Shown here: positions 1 through 11,812 of the stretch, in pieces
Layout of the letters: each line of letters starts with the position of its first letter
Position numbering within the stretch: the stretch's first letter is position 1
NCBI RefSeq assembly: GCF_000003605.2
Contig: NW_003155238.1
Location: 247,324 to 282,989, forward strand
Direction of reading: 5' to 3'
DNA from: Saccoglossus kowalevskii
Taxonomy: Eukaryota > Hemichordata > Enteropneusta > Harrimaniidae
DNA length: 35,666 nt
Translations under genes and position numbers: made by a program
The notes under the pieces: model-generated
Database searches by the model: none
Told to the model about the DNA's origin: nothing
What the model saw: the letters and a program-made list of their open reading frames with translations, nothing else

Positions 1-392
1 TGGCTTCATATCAAAAGAATGTTAACTGTAATTGAATTGCCAGTGTACCAAGTCAACTCGCATGGTTAACCTCTTCTATAAGAATTGAGCCAATCAGTTA
101 CATTTTACTAGTTACTCGTAAATTCACCTAACCTATTGTTCATTCAAATGTTTTAACAGAGTTGTGAATGTGTATATGATAAAATGTGCAAGTAGATGTT
201 GAAGGCCGTCGGTGAGATGTCAAAGTTCAAAAATCCTTAATATAAGCGTTTCATTTAATTAATGTTAAAGCGTTCCACCCAATAAATGTTGTGTCATGCA
301 TATTTATATCTTGTTTAATAGCAATAAAACTTTAACAACACTATTAATGAGTCAACGCAATGCATTATGGATATTTTGCATTTGCTGTATTA
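1..392. other. Non-coding AT-rich DNA, no gene seen
   Basis: No open frame, RNA gene or repeat that I can support. If the receptor exon near 14.1 kb belongs to a gene running toward lower coordinates, this is probably intron. Confidence 0.5.
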
Positions 393-509
393 TTTTGAAG
401 TCGAGACGGACGTCACCTGTGCGCGCGGGATATGAGTTCGAGCAACGATAACAGCGCACACTAAAAACACAAAGGCTCAGGGTAGACGCAGGTGACTCTC
501 CACTATAAA
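393..509. mobile_element. Short TTAA-type MITE, copy A
   Basis: The left end, TTTTGAAGTCGAGACGG then CGTCACCTG at 411, and the reverse complement of the right end, TTTATAGTGGAGAGTCACC, form an imperfect terminal inverted repeat. The interior (ATATGAGTTCGAGCAACGAT, then CACACTAAAAACACAAAGG) matches the reverse complement of the MITE at 24293-24448 and the element end at 34029-34120. Relative to the 24-kb copy it lacks about 40 bases next to the right end, so it looks internally deleted. The expected TTAA target sites have decayed to TTGA and ATAA. It is non-coding and would depend on a transposase encoded elsewhere. Confidence 0.7.
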
Positions 510-2651
510 CGAAATGCACACCAAGCACAGATCGTATGTACCTCCTTTTGGAAACATATGATTTCAGATATCACTGAAGTAATCATGACCCCCCCCTAAA
601 TAAATCAATTTACGTCATGGTAACCAAATCTTGCCGACTAATTTCTAGTTTTCTAGAATACACACAGGGCAGTGGCAGACAATGAGAATTCAATTGATTT
701 GACAATTTGTGAACGGCGTCACACGTCTTCGGAATGTACCACCTTTGTGACCCTTCCGCGCGGAGACAAATTATGTTTTAATGCAACGATCCTCGTACTG
801 GGGTGCATATATCATTCAACTCAAATATCACGTAGTTCTGATTCATATGACATTCAACGCGTACACAGTTTAGCACGTTTTTATTTCACATGAGAACTAT
901 GGAGTATCATCCAGAGAAGAAAATGATCATGTTCCTGCTGTTTTAAGGTAGTTTTCAACGTGCTAAAAGATACGAAGGCTCAGAAATACGATCTCCTTGA
1001 ATGTGCCAAAGGCAGGCAATGTTTGACAGTTGCAGATCATATGTAAGAACGTATCTCGTCTACACTGACAGAACATATCTTTCTCACGCTTCAACTGCTA
1101 GATGGGTTCAGTGATACGCCCGTAGTCTTTTTTTAGTAGAAAATAATTCGCGAGATATTTGTGTAAAATTGATTTTATTGCCTCTAGCTTCGAGAAATAG
1201 AAAGAGAAAATCGTAACAAGATGCATGGAACATTCGTTGTCTCCTACAACCGTGTTTTCCAAAGGAATCGAGTTTATTTGAAGGAGGTGTCAGCAGGCAA
1301 CGACAACGAACGCGGTGATGGACGCCACCGTGACGACAGACGAAATGACGGACGCAAGACAGGCGTGTGTTTATTCCCCAGTTGCAATTGAGTAATGGAG
1401 TCAACTTAATTAAATTACCGCTTTCGTCCTTGACAAAACTCCAACCAGGCTCAGTTCTTTTTTTTTTACAAAGTTCTGAGGATTATCAAACACTGGATTA
1501 TAATACCAGGAGGAATAATTAGGTGAAAGCTTGTGAGAGTTAAGTGGCGCTGCAGACGCTTGGGTCGTAAAACGTCCCGTGTGTCAAGTCGTGTAACACA
1601 TGACATTTACGAATGACTGGAACAGCGTAAAATTTTATGGGTTATTTATCTGGAATGGTCTGGGCTTAATTGTTTTCCCAGCATTATACGAGTTCAGTTT
1701 TTATATATTCTGGATTACTCGATAACGACTTCGGGTTTTCCTCGAGTTGCAAATATGCAACAAACAAACGGGGCAATAAATACACGCGGTGTATGTTGTG
1801 AGACAAGCAGACAGTTCGATCAGTGAGATTTATGCGATACCCCCCCCCCCCGCCCGTCTGTCACACGTAGAACAATCTGGTGGTACATATTGCTGTGTGC
1901 ACGTCATTCTGAAAGGTCGAGTTTGAGTTAGTTGGCACCATATATGAATGCATTCAATGACCGTATACGGGAATGCACGCTTTTATTACGTTATCACTTG
2001 AATATGTGTCATACTATTTGGCGCTTAAGATTGCAAACTAGTTGCTTGTAAATAAATTTCTAATTGAATCTACTGAAATGCTATCATATTTGTTTGTGGG
2101 TAAATAAGACTGTTGTTTTGTTTTTTTTAATGGGAGCCTTGTTCATAAAGTTGATTTGCGTGTTGCAGTACAATGATACAGCTAGACCATCTGTTCGAAA
2201 ATAATTTGCATCCCGGAATTAAAATAAAATCACGAATTAAAAAAAATTAAGTATTTGATCGATCTACCTAATGATAATTCAGTCGACTGCGACGGGAAGG
2301 GGCGTGATGACAACTCGGAATCTTTTTTTGGTGTCACCCGAATTTTATTTATTGTTTATTATTTGCAAAATGGCTAACGTTAACCTTATAAATATGAACA
2401 GTGCCTGTAGATGAACAGATAACACTTCAAAAATATTGTAGTCGTTGAACGAATGCTTTACCTGCTGTCTCCGGTACAAGTGCTCGCAAAAATTCTAATC
2501 ATTGTCTACGTGCTGTCACCACATTGGAATAGAGAAGTATTTGGATTCGAACGAGACAGACCATAGGATCAAGCCCCCGAATTTATAGTGAAGTTTGAGA
2601 GGGGGAGACATGGAAGAAAAGTCAGGCAACCATCACCGAGCACACCATCAA
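510..2651. other. Non-coding DNA with one long C tract
   Basis: No supportable gene. A 98-codon open frame on the minus strand (1108-1404) shows no family resemblance and no splice context. A run of twelve C residues at 1840-1851 stands out in this AT-rich sequence, with a shorter C run near 590. Confidence 0.45.
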
Positions 2652-2693
2652 CTTAAAGGGCGGTGGTCGTCGCGCTGCGCATGTGCGACGTTT
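2652..2693. mobile_element. TTAA-type terminal repeat, copy B (one end only)
   Basis: TTAA at 2653-2656 is followed by AGGGCGGTGGTCG and then CTGCGCATGTGCGACG. The layout matches the ends at 24289 and 34029: TTAA, AG, a GGnGG core, then TGCGCA-nGCG. I could not find a matching opposite end, and the interior after about 2693 does not resemble the other copies. It is probably a truncated fragment. Confidence 0.45.
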
Positions 2694-3428
2694 GTGTAGA
2701 TTTTCCCACAATCCAATGCGCTTTTCTAATGGAATCAGAAGTATGGGATCTGGCCTCGGCACGACTTGCACTAATTACCACTGGTGACTCTTTCGATACC
2801 TTCTAATCACCTAAAAAATACTTAATTAAAGTTTGGTAACGTATCAGTTTGTACTCGCTGTTCTGCCAAAGTCGCCATATTCTTTTCCACCCTGCCAAAC
2901 TTGCACAAGCACGAGATGCGAATATTCCTTTACCACTACATTTTGACCTTACACTATCTCAAGATCACGTGCTGAACAAAATAACTAACTTAATGCAATT
3001 CCGTGTAATGTCCACTTGCAGCAGCTAGAATCACGTAAACTACCACTTTCACGGGTGGTCTGTAGCAATCATTGGTATTTGCCAATATATATATTTGCCA
3101 TTTGATATTTGAACACTGTTACGTACGGTTGTATGTTCACTGCTTAAACACCTTAGAAATAATGTGCATAGTTCTGTGGATATCCTAATTTGAATGTGAT
3201 GTATTAATCATTAGGACAATAAAATACGTCTATTTCCTGGAAAAAATTTAGAGACGATCAACACAACATTTTATTTTTCGAGGTCGTAGGTACTGATAAT
3301 GTGCCGTTTTCCGTGAACTCAGAATTCATCTCCGATTTCTAAATAAATCGAACAAGCGTGATATATAATGTTGATCTAGGCATAATACGATAACTGAGCC
3401 GTAATCCGTAATATTCGGCCCAAAAATA
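2694..3428. other. Non-coding DNA, no gene seen
   Basis: AT-rich sequence leading into the 43-bp tandem array. No open frame, RNA gene or splice-flanked exon could be supported. Confidence 0.45.
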
Positions 3429-3973
3429 TGCTGCAGGTAGGTCAGAGTACACGCACTGAACGGTCAATATTTTCTGCAGCTAGGTAAAAGTACACGCACT
3501 GAACGGTCAATATTTGCTGCAGCTAGGTCAGAGAACATTCGCTGAATGGTAAACATTTGCTGCAGTTAGGTCATAGAACATTCGCTGAACGGACAATATT
3601 TGCTGCAGCTAGGTCAGAGTACATGCGCTGAACTGTGAATATTTGCTGCAGCTAGGTAAAAGTGCCGTGATACGCTGAACGGACAATATTTGCTGCAGCT
3701 AGGCCAGAGTACATGCGCTGAACGGTCAATGTTTTCTGCAGCTAGGCCAGAGTGCATGCGCTGAACGGTCAATATTTCCTGCAACTAGGCCAGAGTGCAT
3801 GCGCTGAACAGTGAATATTTGCTGCAGCTAGGTCAGAGTGCATGCGCTGAACGGTCAATGTTTTCTGCAGCTAGGCCAGAGTGCATGCGCTGAACGGTCA
3901 ATATTTCCTGCAACTAGGCCAGAGTGCATGCGCTGAACGGTCAATGTGCAGTTGGGCCAGAGTACGCGCGGCG
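3429..3973. repeat. 43-bp minisatellite, about 12.7 copies
   Basis: Head-to-tail units built on CTGCAGCTAGG, CAGAGTACATGCGCTGAAC and GGTCAATATT. Early units diverge most, for example CACGCACTGAAC in the first two and CATTCGCTGAA in the third and fourth. Units 8-9 and 11-12 are nearly identical over about 78 bases at a 129-base offset (starting 3732 and 3861), so the array also grew by copying a three-unit block. The last unit is truncated. It has no coding potential and no unique spacers, so it is not a CRISPR array. Confidence 0.97.
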
Positions 3974-6900
3974 TGGTTTAGTGTGCATTTATTTTATTTC
4001 AATATTTCAATGTAATGTTCTATCTTCATATGTATCATACATTATGTACGATAGAATTAAACTACTCATTTAATATGATTTTTGCTATGTCTTCTGAATT
4101 ATCAGGCGCCGGAGGGGGGGGGGGTCTTGAAGGTTGCGCGTGCGTAGACATTACTAGCCATCTAAAACTAACTGCTTCCACGGTGCACAGCAATCAAGAA
4201 TATTTTCAAACCATTTCATTTCTCATCCGATAAAGACAACACGTGCGAGAGTAGTCCATTCACTTGGCGGCATTGTATCTCTATTTCTGTCACATAAACA
4301 TGGGCGATATGAAATGTTGCTACGCACGCGAATATCGAACCCTCATTGTCGCATATTTTTGATCGATCACGTATCATCCTAACAATTTCCGTCACTACTT
4401 GCGTAAATTGAAAGTGTCCTTTCATGTACATAAATCAATGTTTTGATTAATACGCATGGAAAACAATTTCTTTGTTAAAATTGTGATTCTCCTTGTTGTT
4501 TTTTTCCTGTGCTGTGATCAATACCACTTGCAATGAGTTTGTCGGCGTGGAAATTGTTTTCATCTACAAATCTGCACGTTCCGTTCTCGTTGATACTCAA
4601 GCGTATGCGTGGAAATATGCCTACACCAGCCAATTTGGATGGCCCTTCAAGAGTAAGCCTGTTACGCTACAGAACCGTCCATTCCGTGTTATTAGTGAGC
4701 AAAACTCACAATGTATTTCCAAAACGTGCACACATTCTTATTGATTCTTGATGTTGAAATGGAACAATGAAGTCACTCTGTTGGTATATTGAGTCCAAAC
4801 AAGCAATGTACTACAGAATATATGCTTTTCAACTAGCATGTAATTTCAGCTGATTAGGTAATCCTTAATATCGCTGAATTTAAAATAAAGTATATTCTCA
4901 ATAAAGTGATTATGTCACTTTAGCTAAATTAAGATTCTGTTAATTTATGCTTTGAGTCAAATTCGCGGAAATGGCATGCAACTATTTTAACGCGTTTCAA
5001 CTGCAGGAGTTCAGCAGAAAAATTCGCAAAGTTGAATCATAACCTGGAGGTGTAATTTGAAATCAGTATGAAATGTGTCAATGGTACCACTGAAATAGAG
5101 AAAGGGTGCATTCCCGCGCAGTATCACTGTGTATGACCGCTTAGATGCTACTAAATATTGCTCTGAGAGAGTAGATATTCAAACCTATGATCAAAGACAC
5201 CGACATGCTACTAGCCTCGAGGACATCGGAGCTAGATGAATCTTAACGCTTGTCCTCCAGCCAGATAAAAAAGTACGCATCCTCCAACCAGCACACAATG
5301 GTAGCGGGCATACTTTCCGATGATGACGAGTACTGTACGTAGTAACGATTAATACTTTGCTGGTAAAACACAAAAAAGAAGTACAGTAGAAGGATAACGC
5401 AAGGACCGCTTAGCGTCAGTACCCGAGGGGGTAGAGCAGCTACCTGATTACAAAGACATTCGTTTACCCAGTATTAATCGTACAGAGCCATATGATTCAT
5501 ACACTGGTATATTAAACAGCATTAATCCCGGTAAATCACATTGATCCTCGGCAACGCAGTTACTAATCAGAGCTTGCCCCAAATCAATGTCTTGTATTTT
5601 GTGTTGCCAAAACTTAATGAAAATATTGCGACGTACAAATAAGGGGATATCTTTCTTTTTAGGTTAATTCATTTGAAATATGTACCACTCCGTTCTATGA
5701 CTGTAACATTTACGTCAATGTAACTGAACATGCCATATTGAATTTCCAAAGCCAATCCGCAGTTTATACTATCGACGTCTCTGCAACATTACCTCTTTAT
5801 AGTTCATAATTACTCCATTATCTCGCCGCGGCGATGCACCCGAGGCAAGCGGCGAGTGCAATATTAACTGGGGAAAAATAAGACATATCAAGATTGGTTG
5901 TGTCCCGGGATATGGTAACACCACTCATGCCATTAAATACGTGTCTCACTAGAACTATTAAAGTTGGTATCACATGATGTTGGTTGCGATGAATAATACC
6001 GGAGTATACAATAAGTAAGGGGTGTTCAAAAGTCGATGTATTGGTTTACGAAAAGGATCTAGGGCGAATTTCACATATAATTTGAATGACTGTTTACTTC
6101 GTAATTTAATTTAATTACATTAAGATAAATATATTTTTAAATCGGTGATGGTCACCAACCAACCATCCAACCCGCCAGCTGCAGCTTCACAAATCTCACA
6201 AATGTATTTAGATAATATAATTTCCATGAAAACGGGTTGTTTTAACACATTCTTGTTTTTCACATCCCACGTAGAATATAATTATTAAGATAATGTAATG
6301 TAATATTGGGATAATGAGGAATGACGTTTCCGAGCAGCATGCAACGCTATGATAACAATGTGCTTTTTAGCCGACTTCAATAAAAAAAATATGCCAAGCT
6401 TTGTGTCCGAAAAAAAAACAAAAAAAAACAGAATATACAGTATTACACTATAGAGAATTGATGTAAATAGACTTTGATGGTATGCTGATTCTTCTTTGAT
6501 AAAATATGCATTATTACTTCTTGTGGCGAGACATGCAAGTGCCATATCGTATGAGAGCGCCGAGTCAATTCGAAGACAACGCGATTTGTTTAAGTGAATT
6601 TTGAGTATGTCTCAGGAAATGTGCAGCGACAACTCACAAAGTGTGGAAAGCGTTCAATTTTTGGAGAAGGTGACATTAATTTGATTGGGCAACGACCGAG
6701 CAGTGGGAAATGCACATCGGAATTTATCGGTTAAATAAGATAATTGAATCAATTTCAAACAAAACAATGCAATGGAATGCATGCCTGTACTACATTTCAA
6801 CTAGTCTGCGGCATGTGTGCACGCCAAGCTATCGAAACGGATCTCATTTACACCTAAAGAATATTACAATTCAGATATTTTAAAACTTCAGCAGTTTAAT

Positions 6901-7275
6901 CATTCGGTCATTGGAGTATTTAAAGTTACGCAAACAAGCACTGACGAGTAACATAATGAAAAGAAAACTCAGATATCGTAAAAATGTTTGGTCAATTAGA
7001 ATTAGAATTGAATTAGAATATACGAAATTGCTGTGACAATGATATACGCTAACAACACGTTCACCAATTTAATGGTTTTCTGTTTCTGTTAGTGGCATTT
7101 CCATCGATTCTCGTCTCTTGTCTGCCTTCTAAAATTGAACTCCATCAGAATTTGATTGCCAACTCTATTAAATGGCCTGTGTGAGAGACACGAGTACGAT
7201 GGGTAAGTTTATAGAGTGGGATAATGTACATTACAACACTACTTCTTGTGTGTCGTCAAAACTAAGCAACATACT
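3974..7275. other. Non-coding DNA with a G tract and a GC-rich hairpin
   Basis: No gene supported. A run of eleven G residues lies at 4114-4124. A GC-rich inverted repeat lies at 5822-5856 and is listed separately. Around 5425 a segment resembling a tRNA A box (GGGGGTAGAGCAGC) has no B box or cloverleaf, so it is not called. Confidence 0.45.
5822..5856. repeat. GC-rich inverted repeat
   Basis: CTCGCCGC (5822-5829) pairs exactly with GCGGCGAG (5849-5856). Inside the left arm is a perfect 12-base palindrome, TCGCCGCGGCGA (5823-5834). It is an island of GC in AT-rich surroundings. Function unknown. Confidence 0.6.
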
Positions 7276-7418
7276 TGTTGTTTATAAATCCTTCAATATC
7301 TCAATATGTTGTTTATGTGTGTTTTATGTGTTCGACATAGATACATGTTTAAACGTGATTCAATGCGTTCTACATTTATGTTGTGTATACGTCCCTCAAT
7401 GTGTTCGACATTTGCCTG
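7276..7418. repeat. Degenerate tandem repeat, roughly 35-45 bp
   Basis: Three or four poorly conserved units each contain a GTTGTTTAT- or ATTTATGTTGT-like start and a TCAATGTGTTCGACAT-like end, with ends near 7338, 7375 and 7410. The 107-codon open frame across it reads as translated repeat, not as a protein. Confidence 0.35.
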
Positions 7419-10400
7419 GTACAATTGCAGTTCACAGGACTGATAACGTGACCAGCCTCGACCAACAACAAACTGATAAATATATTACTTGCTGAGTTAT
7501 TTATCGAATTATTAAATTAAATATAATTAACCATTTTATGGAATTAATATGTTCTCGACATGACACCACACGCCAAATACCACTATGAACAAGAATGGAT
7601 TACTAGAAAACTAGCTAGCCATCGCATGTGTGTACCGTTCTTTTCGCATAACAACGATAATAAATAGCCTTACATATTTATCATTCAAAACAGTAACCAG
7701 CCAGAAAAAAGCAGGAAGGTTTGTTTTGGTAAAACAACATAAACTAGACGATTTTTTGATCGAACATACAGGGAAACCCATTTTGTACAACAGATATTAA
7801 TATCGTCGCCATTTATACAACAAATTAAAAAAAACATATTATAATTGTGTTTTATTACTGTGCCTACGTATCCTAAGAAGATTGATACATTGTCAAATGA
7901 TCACTTTTCGTCCTTTTGGCTTGCATTACTAAGCGGGACATCTGTTCAATTTACATAACCAAGTGCGTTCTGATTAGCTCGAGCCTTTGTTTTGGATCGA
8001 GTTACCTCTTTAAGTAGATGCAACCATTACACGTAGTGCAATGAATTATACCTCTGCATATTGACTCGCGTGACAGGATACTGTACACATTCAAATACAT
8101 CTATTAAGAAATTGTATAGCAATTTTAATTTGAAAATTTTAAGACTGATCAACACTAACAATATACACCGGACTTCACAACATCAAACGCAATAATAATA
8201 CAATAATGGTACTAGCTTATACTCTAATGTGCTGCTAATTTAATTGTAGAACCACAAAACGACTACATTACTCATTGGATTTGTCTAATAACAAACGTCT
8301 GCTCCTTTCAGCGAGTTGAGAAGTAGATGTTAAAGAGACTACGCATCTCACAGATATATCGGATAGTGTTTCTCTACTTGGTAGTAATGGCTCAGATATC
8401 TTTCTTTAACGATGTTTATTAGGTTTCAAATGACGGGTAAAAAAAATACCTAATGACGTATTAACATTCTGAAATCGTGGCAATCTTCAAATACCCATAA
8501 TGCTCACACGTTGTCGGGTTTACGCTTGATTTTGTATTGGATTTAGGTGATGAAGATGTCTGACTTTTATTCTTTGGATGTTATCACAAAACTATTATTG
8601 CACACTAAATTAGAAAACAATGTGACTAGGTTACATTCTTGTAGCTGTATAACACTATAAAGTTAACTGAATTTTCAAACGGTGTATTAGTATCCCCATA
8701 TATGTGTCCGTTTAACACTCTACAGCATCTCGACTTCGAAATTACTGATATACATCTATCTTACTCAATGCGTCGCTCGTCAAAGTGTGACGTCTAGGTC
8801 GAGGTTCATATATATATTTTTTTTGCTGGAGACTTCTTTATGGGGTTTGGATCCTAGTTTATCGGCAACGCGAGACAGCTTCTTTAGAGACATCATACAG
8901 AATTTGAAAGGGCAAGGGCGGTTTATTACATTACGAATAACCACATTTAAAAATCTACAAGAAAATAATAAATTCATATGAACAAACCAATAAGTTTGTG
9001 AAAGCAGTAAACTTCACACTAGTTCTTCTAGTCGAAAAATAAAAGCAACTCAGCATGTAAATATGATTGCACCGTAAAAGGGTCTTTTGAAACACAACTG
9101 GCACTTATCCGACACCATTAGCTATAACTTTATATTTATTTAATTGATATTGATATGATATATGAATTCGATATACGACTACGCCATGGGTAACAATCTA
9201 CCACTATATACCCATATCGTATCTGTCAGTGTTTTCAATATCTACACATGTACTGCTCACTGTAATATGGTTTATCGCCGTTTTTTTTTTCTAAAAACAG
9301 AATGGATTGTATCTTATCTTGATACCTTCCATGACCGACAAGGCATCAAGTAATCAGAACGCATCCCCGAGCGTTTTCGATGGTACACTAGCGTACTACA
9401 CAACTGTGATATCGTTCTAGCTAGCCTTAAGGCATCGGTAATTATGGGCCTTCTGTGAGCCTGTGCACTAATAGGGTTCCGCTCCCCTGTTATAAGGTAG
9501 TCTTGTTTTGCGACTCCGATACCTAGCTCACTTCCATACTTGATATCACATTATCATTCTCTTAATTACACCGTTGCCATGGCAAGCGACATTCGTATTT
9601 CGCAACCTTTCATATCATGTAAATTCGAGTGTGGTATTTTTCCGTTCACACATATACGACCAAGTCATGTCTAGGAGTTGTGTAAATTAGCATATTGTTA
9701 TCTAGTTTTTAATTCATGCGAAATTTCTTATTATATCTCATTTTACGACTTGATTGTCCACTATTAGCATATCGTTTTCTTTTCCATCAATGCCTTTTCA
9801 TTGCAACCTCTTATTTTATTATTATATAAAAATATGTATATATGCTAATATGATAATATATATGTTTCAATTGCAGAATTTGTGGAGAGTATTCACTATT
9901 CGTGTTCGAAACCGGATAATTAGTCGGTTACGCATTTAAATACCCACATGTGACTTGGCGTGTGGCAACACGACCGTTGCGTTTGTTTGCTATGCGTATT
10001 TTTGTTAGCGAGAAGAATTGTGTTCCATTCAATATGCAATATATCAGTTTCTCGCAACTTAATTCATGTGTGTGCATTATTATGAAGTCAATTAGTTGTT
10101 CGTCATTTATGCATGTAATATAATATAACACGTGATATCACATACTTATGCACAATGACTCGCATACTCGCTTATGGTAATAAACATCGCATATACACAT
10201 AGAGAATTTCGACAATTAACTACACACCAATTCAAAAAAATGAAAACGTTAAGAAAAATGCGAATATCGACAAAAATAGTGAAAGGCCTTTTTTGTGTTA
10301 TATTTTACACAAATACGCGTAAACGGGACGGGGTAATGTTTTTGGATGAACCTCGACATCGTACAATAACCCCTTCTTGTATTTCTAGCTATGACATCAC

Positions 10401-10746
10401 AACTATTCAACCCTTGGAATATTGGACATTGGCAGACGCTACTTTGCGTGGTTTACACATAGTTGATTTAATGGTTAAGACGTAAGGGCGCAGTGCAAGT
10501 AGGGGAACGAGTGAATTACGATAGAAGAGTTTAGAGAGCAAATTATAGATAGTGAAAATACCACATGTGTACCACATGCCATATTTTCCTGGTGTTACTT
10601 ACAACATACCAACGACATAATGTATGTACGTACGATTTATTTTTCACAAGTGTTGTTGATTTTTCGAGCCGATTCAGTCACATCACGGCAGCCTGCAATA
10701 AAGGTCGTACTAATATTATTCCATTTATGGTATAATGTTATTTTCA
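7419..10746. other. Non-coding AT-rich DNA, no gene seen
   Basis: Several short open frames occur on both strands, the longest 103 codons at 10174-10485 (+). None has recognisable domains, codon bias or splice context. An overlapping sense/antisense pair near 8780-8981 is what AT-rich random sequence gives. Confidence 0.45.
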
Positions 10747-10848
10747 GGGTTTCCCGCCCTGCAACTTTAAAGAGCATGACGTATACAAGTACAGTCCGGG
10801 GTTTCCCACCCTGTAATTTAAAACAGCACGATATATATAAATACACCA
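10747..10848. repeat. 51-bp tandem duplication
   Basis: GGGTTTCCCGCCCTGCAA at 10747 recurs as GGGTTTCCCACCCTGTAA at 10798. It is followed in both units by TTTAAA, AGCA(T/C)GA and a TATA-rich tail. There are two diverged copies. Confidence 0.75.
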
Positions 10849-10958
10849 GCATGTGTTGTAAATGTAACAACTAATGTGCATAACTGTTGACAGTTTTTTT
10901 CTAGCGAAAATATTGACTCCCACTGCTTGCCTAATAACGCTTATTTTAATGAGCTGCT

Positions 10959-11160
10959 CATATGTGAAAGTGGTGGTCGAAATGCCCCAAAGGTCCCTTC
11001 GTGAATATTTTTTTTTCACTCTCATAATGTGAAAATGGTGGAAGAATCCTCCCGATATTCCTCTCGTGAATAATGATTATTTCTCTCTTGTAAGTATAAG
11101 TGGTCTGGAAAAACGCCCTAATAGTCCATCGGCTTCGTGAATAACAGTTTCTTTCATATA
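10959..11160. repeat. Three diverged units of about 65-70 bp
   Basis: Units begin at 10959, 11023 and 11089. Each reads roughly TGTGAAA(A/G)TGGTGG, then a pyrimidine- and G-containing middle, then CTCGTGAATA or TTCGTGAATA, and a T-rich CTCTC end. A fourth unit may start at 11161. The open frames across it are repeat translations. Confidence 0.65.
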
Positions 11161-11686
11161 CATACGTTGTAAAGGTACACACTTGATATGACATTTAAAA
11201 ATCATATGACAATTAAAATTAATTTATTTGATATTCATGTGTTGCCCACAGCAACGAGAGAAAGTATTAAATTAGTCAAATATTATCAATCCTGGAGCAC
11301 AGTGATTTCGTTTAAACGTTTAATATCCTGGTCTTGTTTACATCAACGTTCGTATATTTGTGCTGTTGACATTTAACGAGTGTTGAAATGTTGCAAAATT
11401 AACACCGGGACATTTTACTTCAGCATCAGAATATACGTGAATATACGTTCATGCACATGCACGTTTTTGTGCACATGTCAGTGATTCCTACATAGAGGCG
11501 CGGGTCTAACAGTTATGGCGCGGAACCGACAGAAAGGGTACAAGACTAAGGTGGAAATTCAGTATTTCAAAGACTCAAGGGTGAAGTAGGCGAAGCGGGA
11601 ATCGGGTGGAGTAATATAGTTCTACATTTAGAGAAATAAGATTCCCATTACAGGGAATGTATTAGCTATCAAAAATCCATGTTATC
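11161..11686. other. Non-coding DNA, no gene seen
   Basis: A 24-codon frame starts at the ATG at 11515, inside a purine-rich segment (11515-11600). It is too short and unmatched to call. Otherwise featureless. Confidence 0.4.
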
Positions 11687-11812
11687 CGCCCTTATCCTGT
11701 TGACTGTACTCCTGCTGGCCGTACTCCTCCTGTTGTCCGCACTCCGCCTGTTGTCCACACTCTCCTGTTGCCCCACATTCCCCGATTCACTCTGTTTCCC
11801 GCACTCTCTCCA
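11687..11812. repeat. Pyrimidine-rich short tandem repeat, about 19-bp period
   Basis: Six or so irregular units of the type ACTCCTCCTGTTGTCCGC. The plus strand is strongly C/T biased, and units diverge toward the right end. Confidence 0.75.

Noticed and set aside
1108-1404. 98-codon minus-strand frame and an overlapping hydrophobic 22-residue frame
   Set aside because: The region (about 1290-1370) is rich in GAC/GTC triplets, which gives membrane-like translations by chance. There are stops on both sides and no splice sites.
3429-3973. CRISPR array
   Set aside because: Units are contiguous without unique spacers, and the DNA is eukaryotic. The same applies to 17421-17808.
5405-5490. tRNA gene or tRNA-derived SINE
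   Set aside because: Only an A-box-like GGGGGTAGAGCAGC is present. There is no B box and no acceptor or T-arm pairing.
7172-7495. 107-codon plus-strand open frame
   Set aside because: It largely translates a degenerate repeat and is rich in Cys/Val/Tyr without a known pattern.
8780-8981. Overlapping sense and antisense frames of about 65 codons
   Set aside because: Mirror-image short frames with no features, expected by chance in AT-rich DNA.
10174-10485. 103-codon plus-strand open frame
   Set aside because: No recognisable domain, no signal peptide, ordinary AT-rich composition, and no splice or promoter context.
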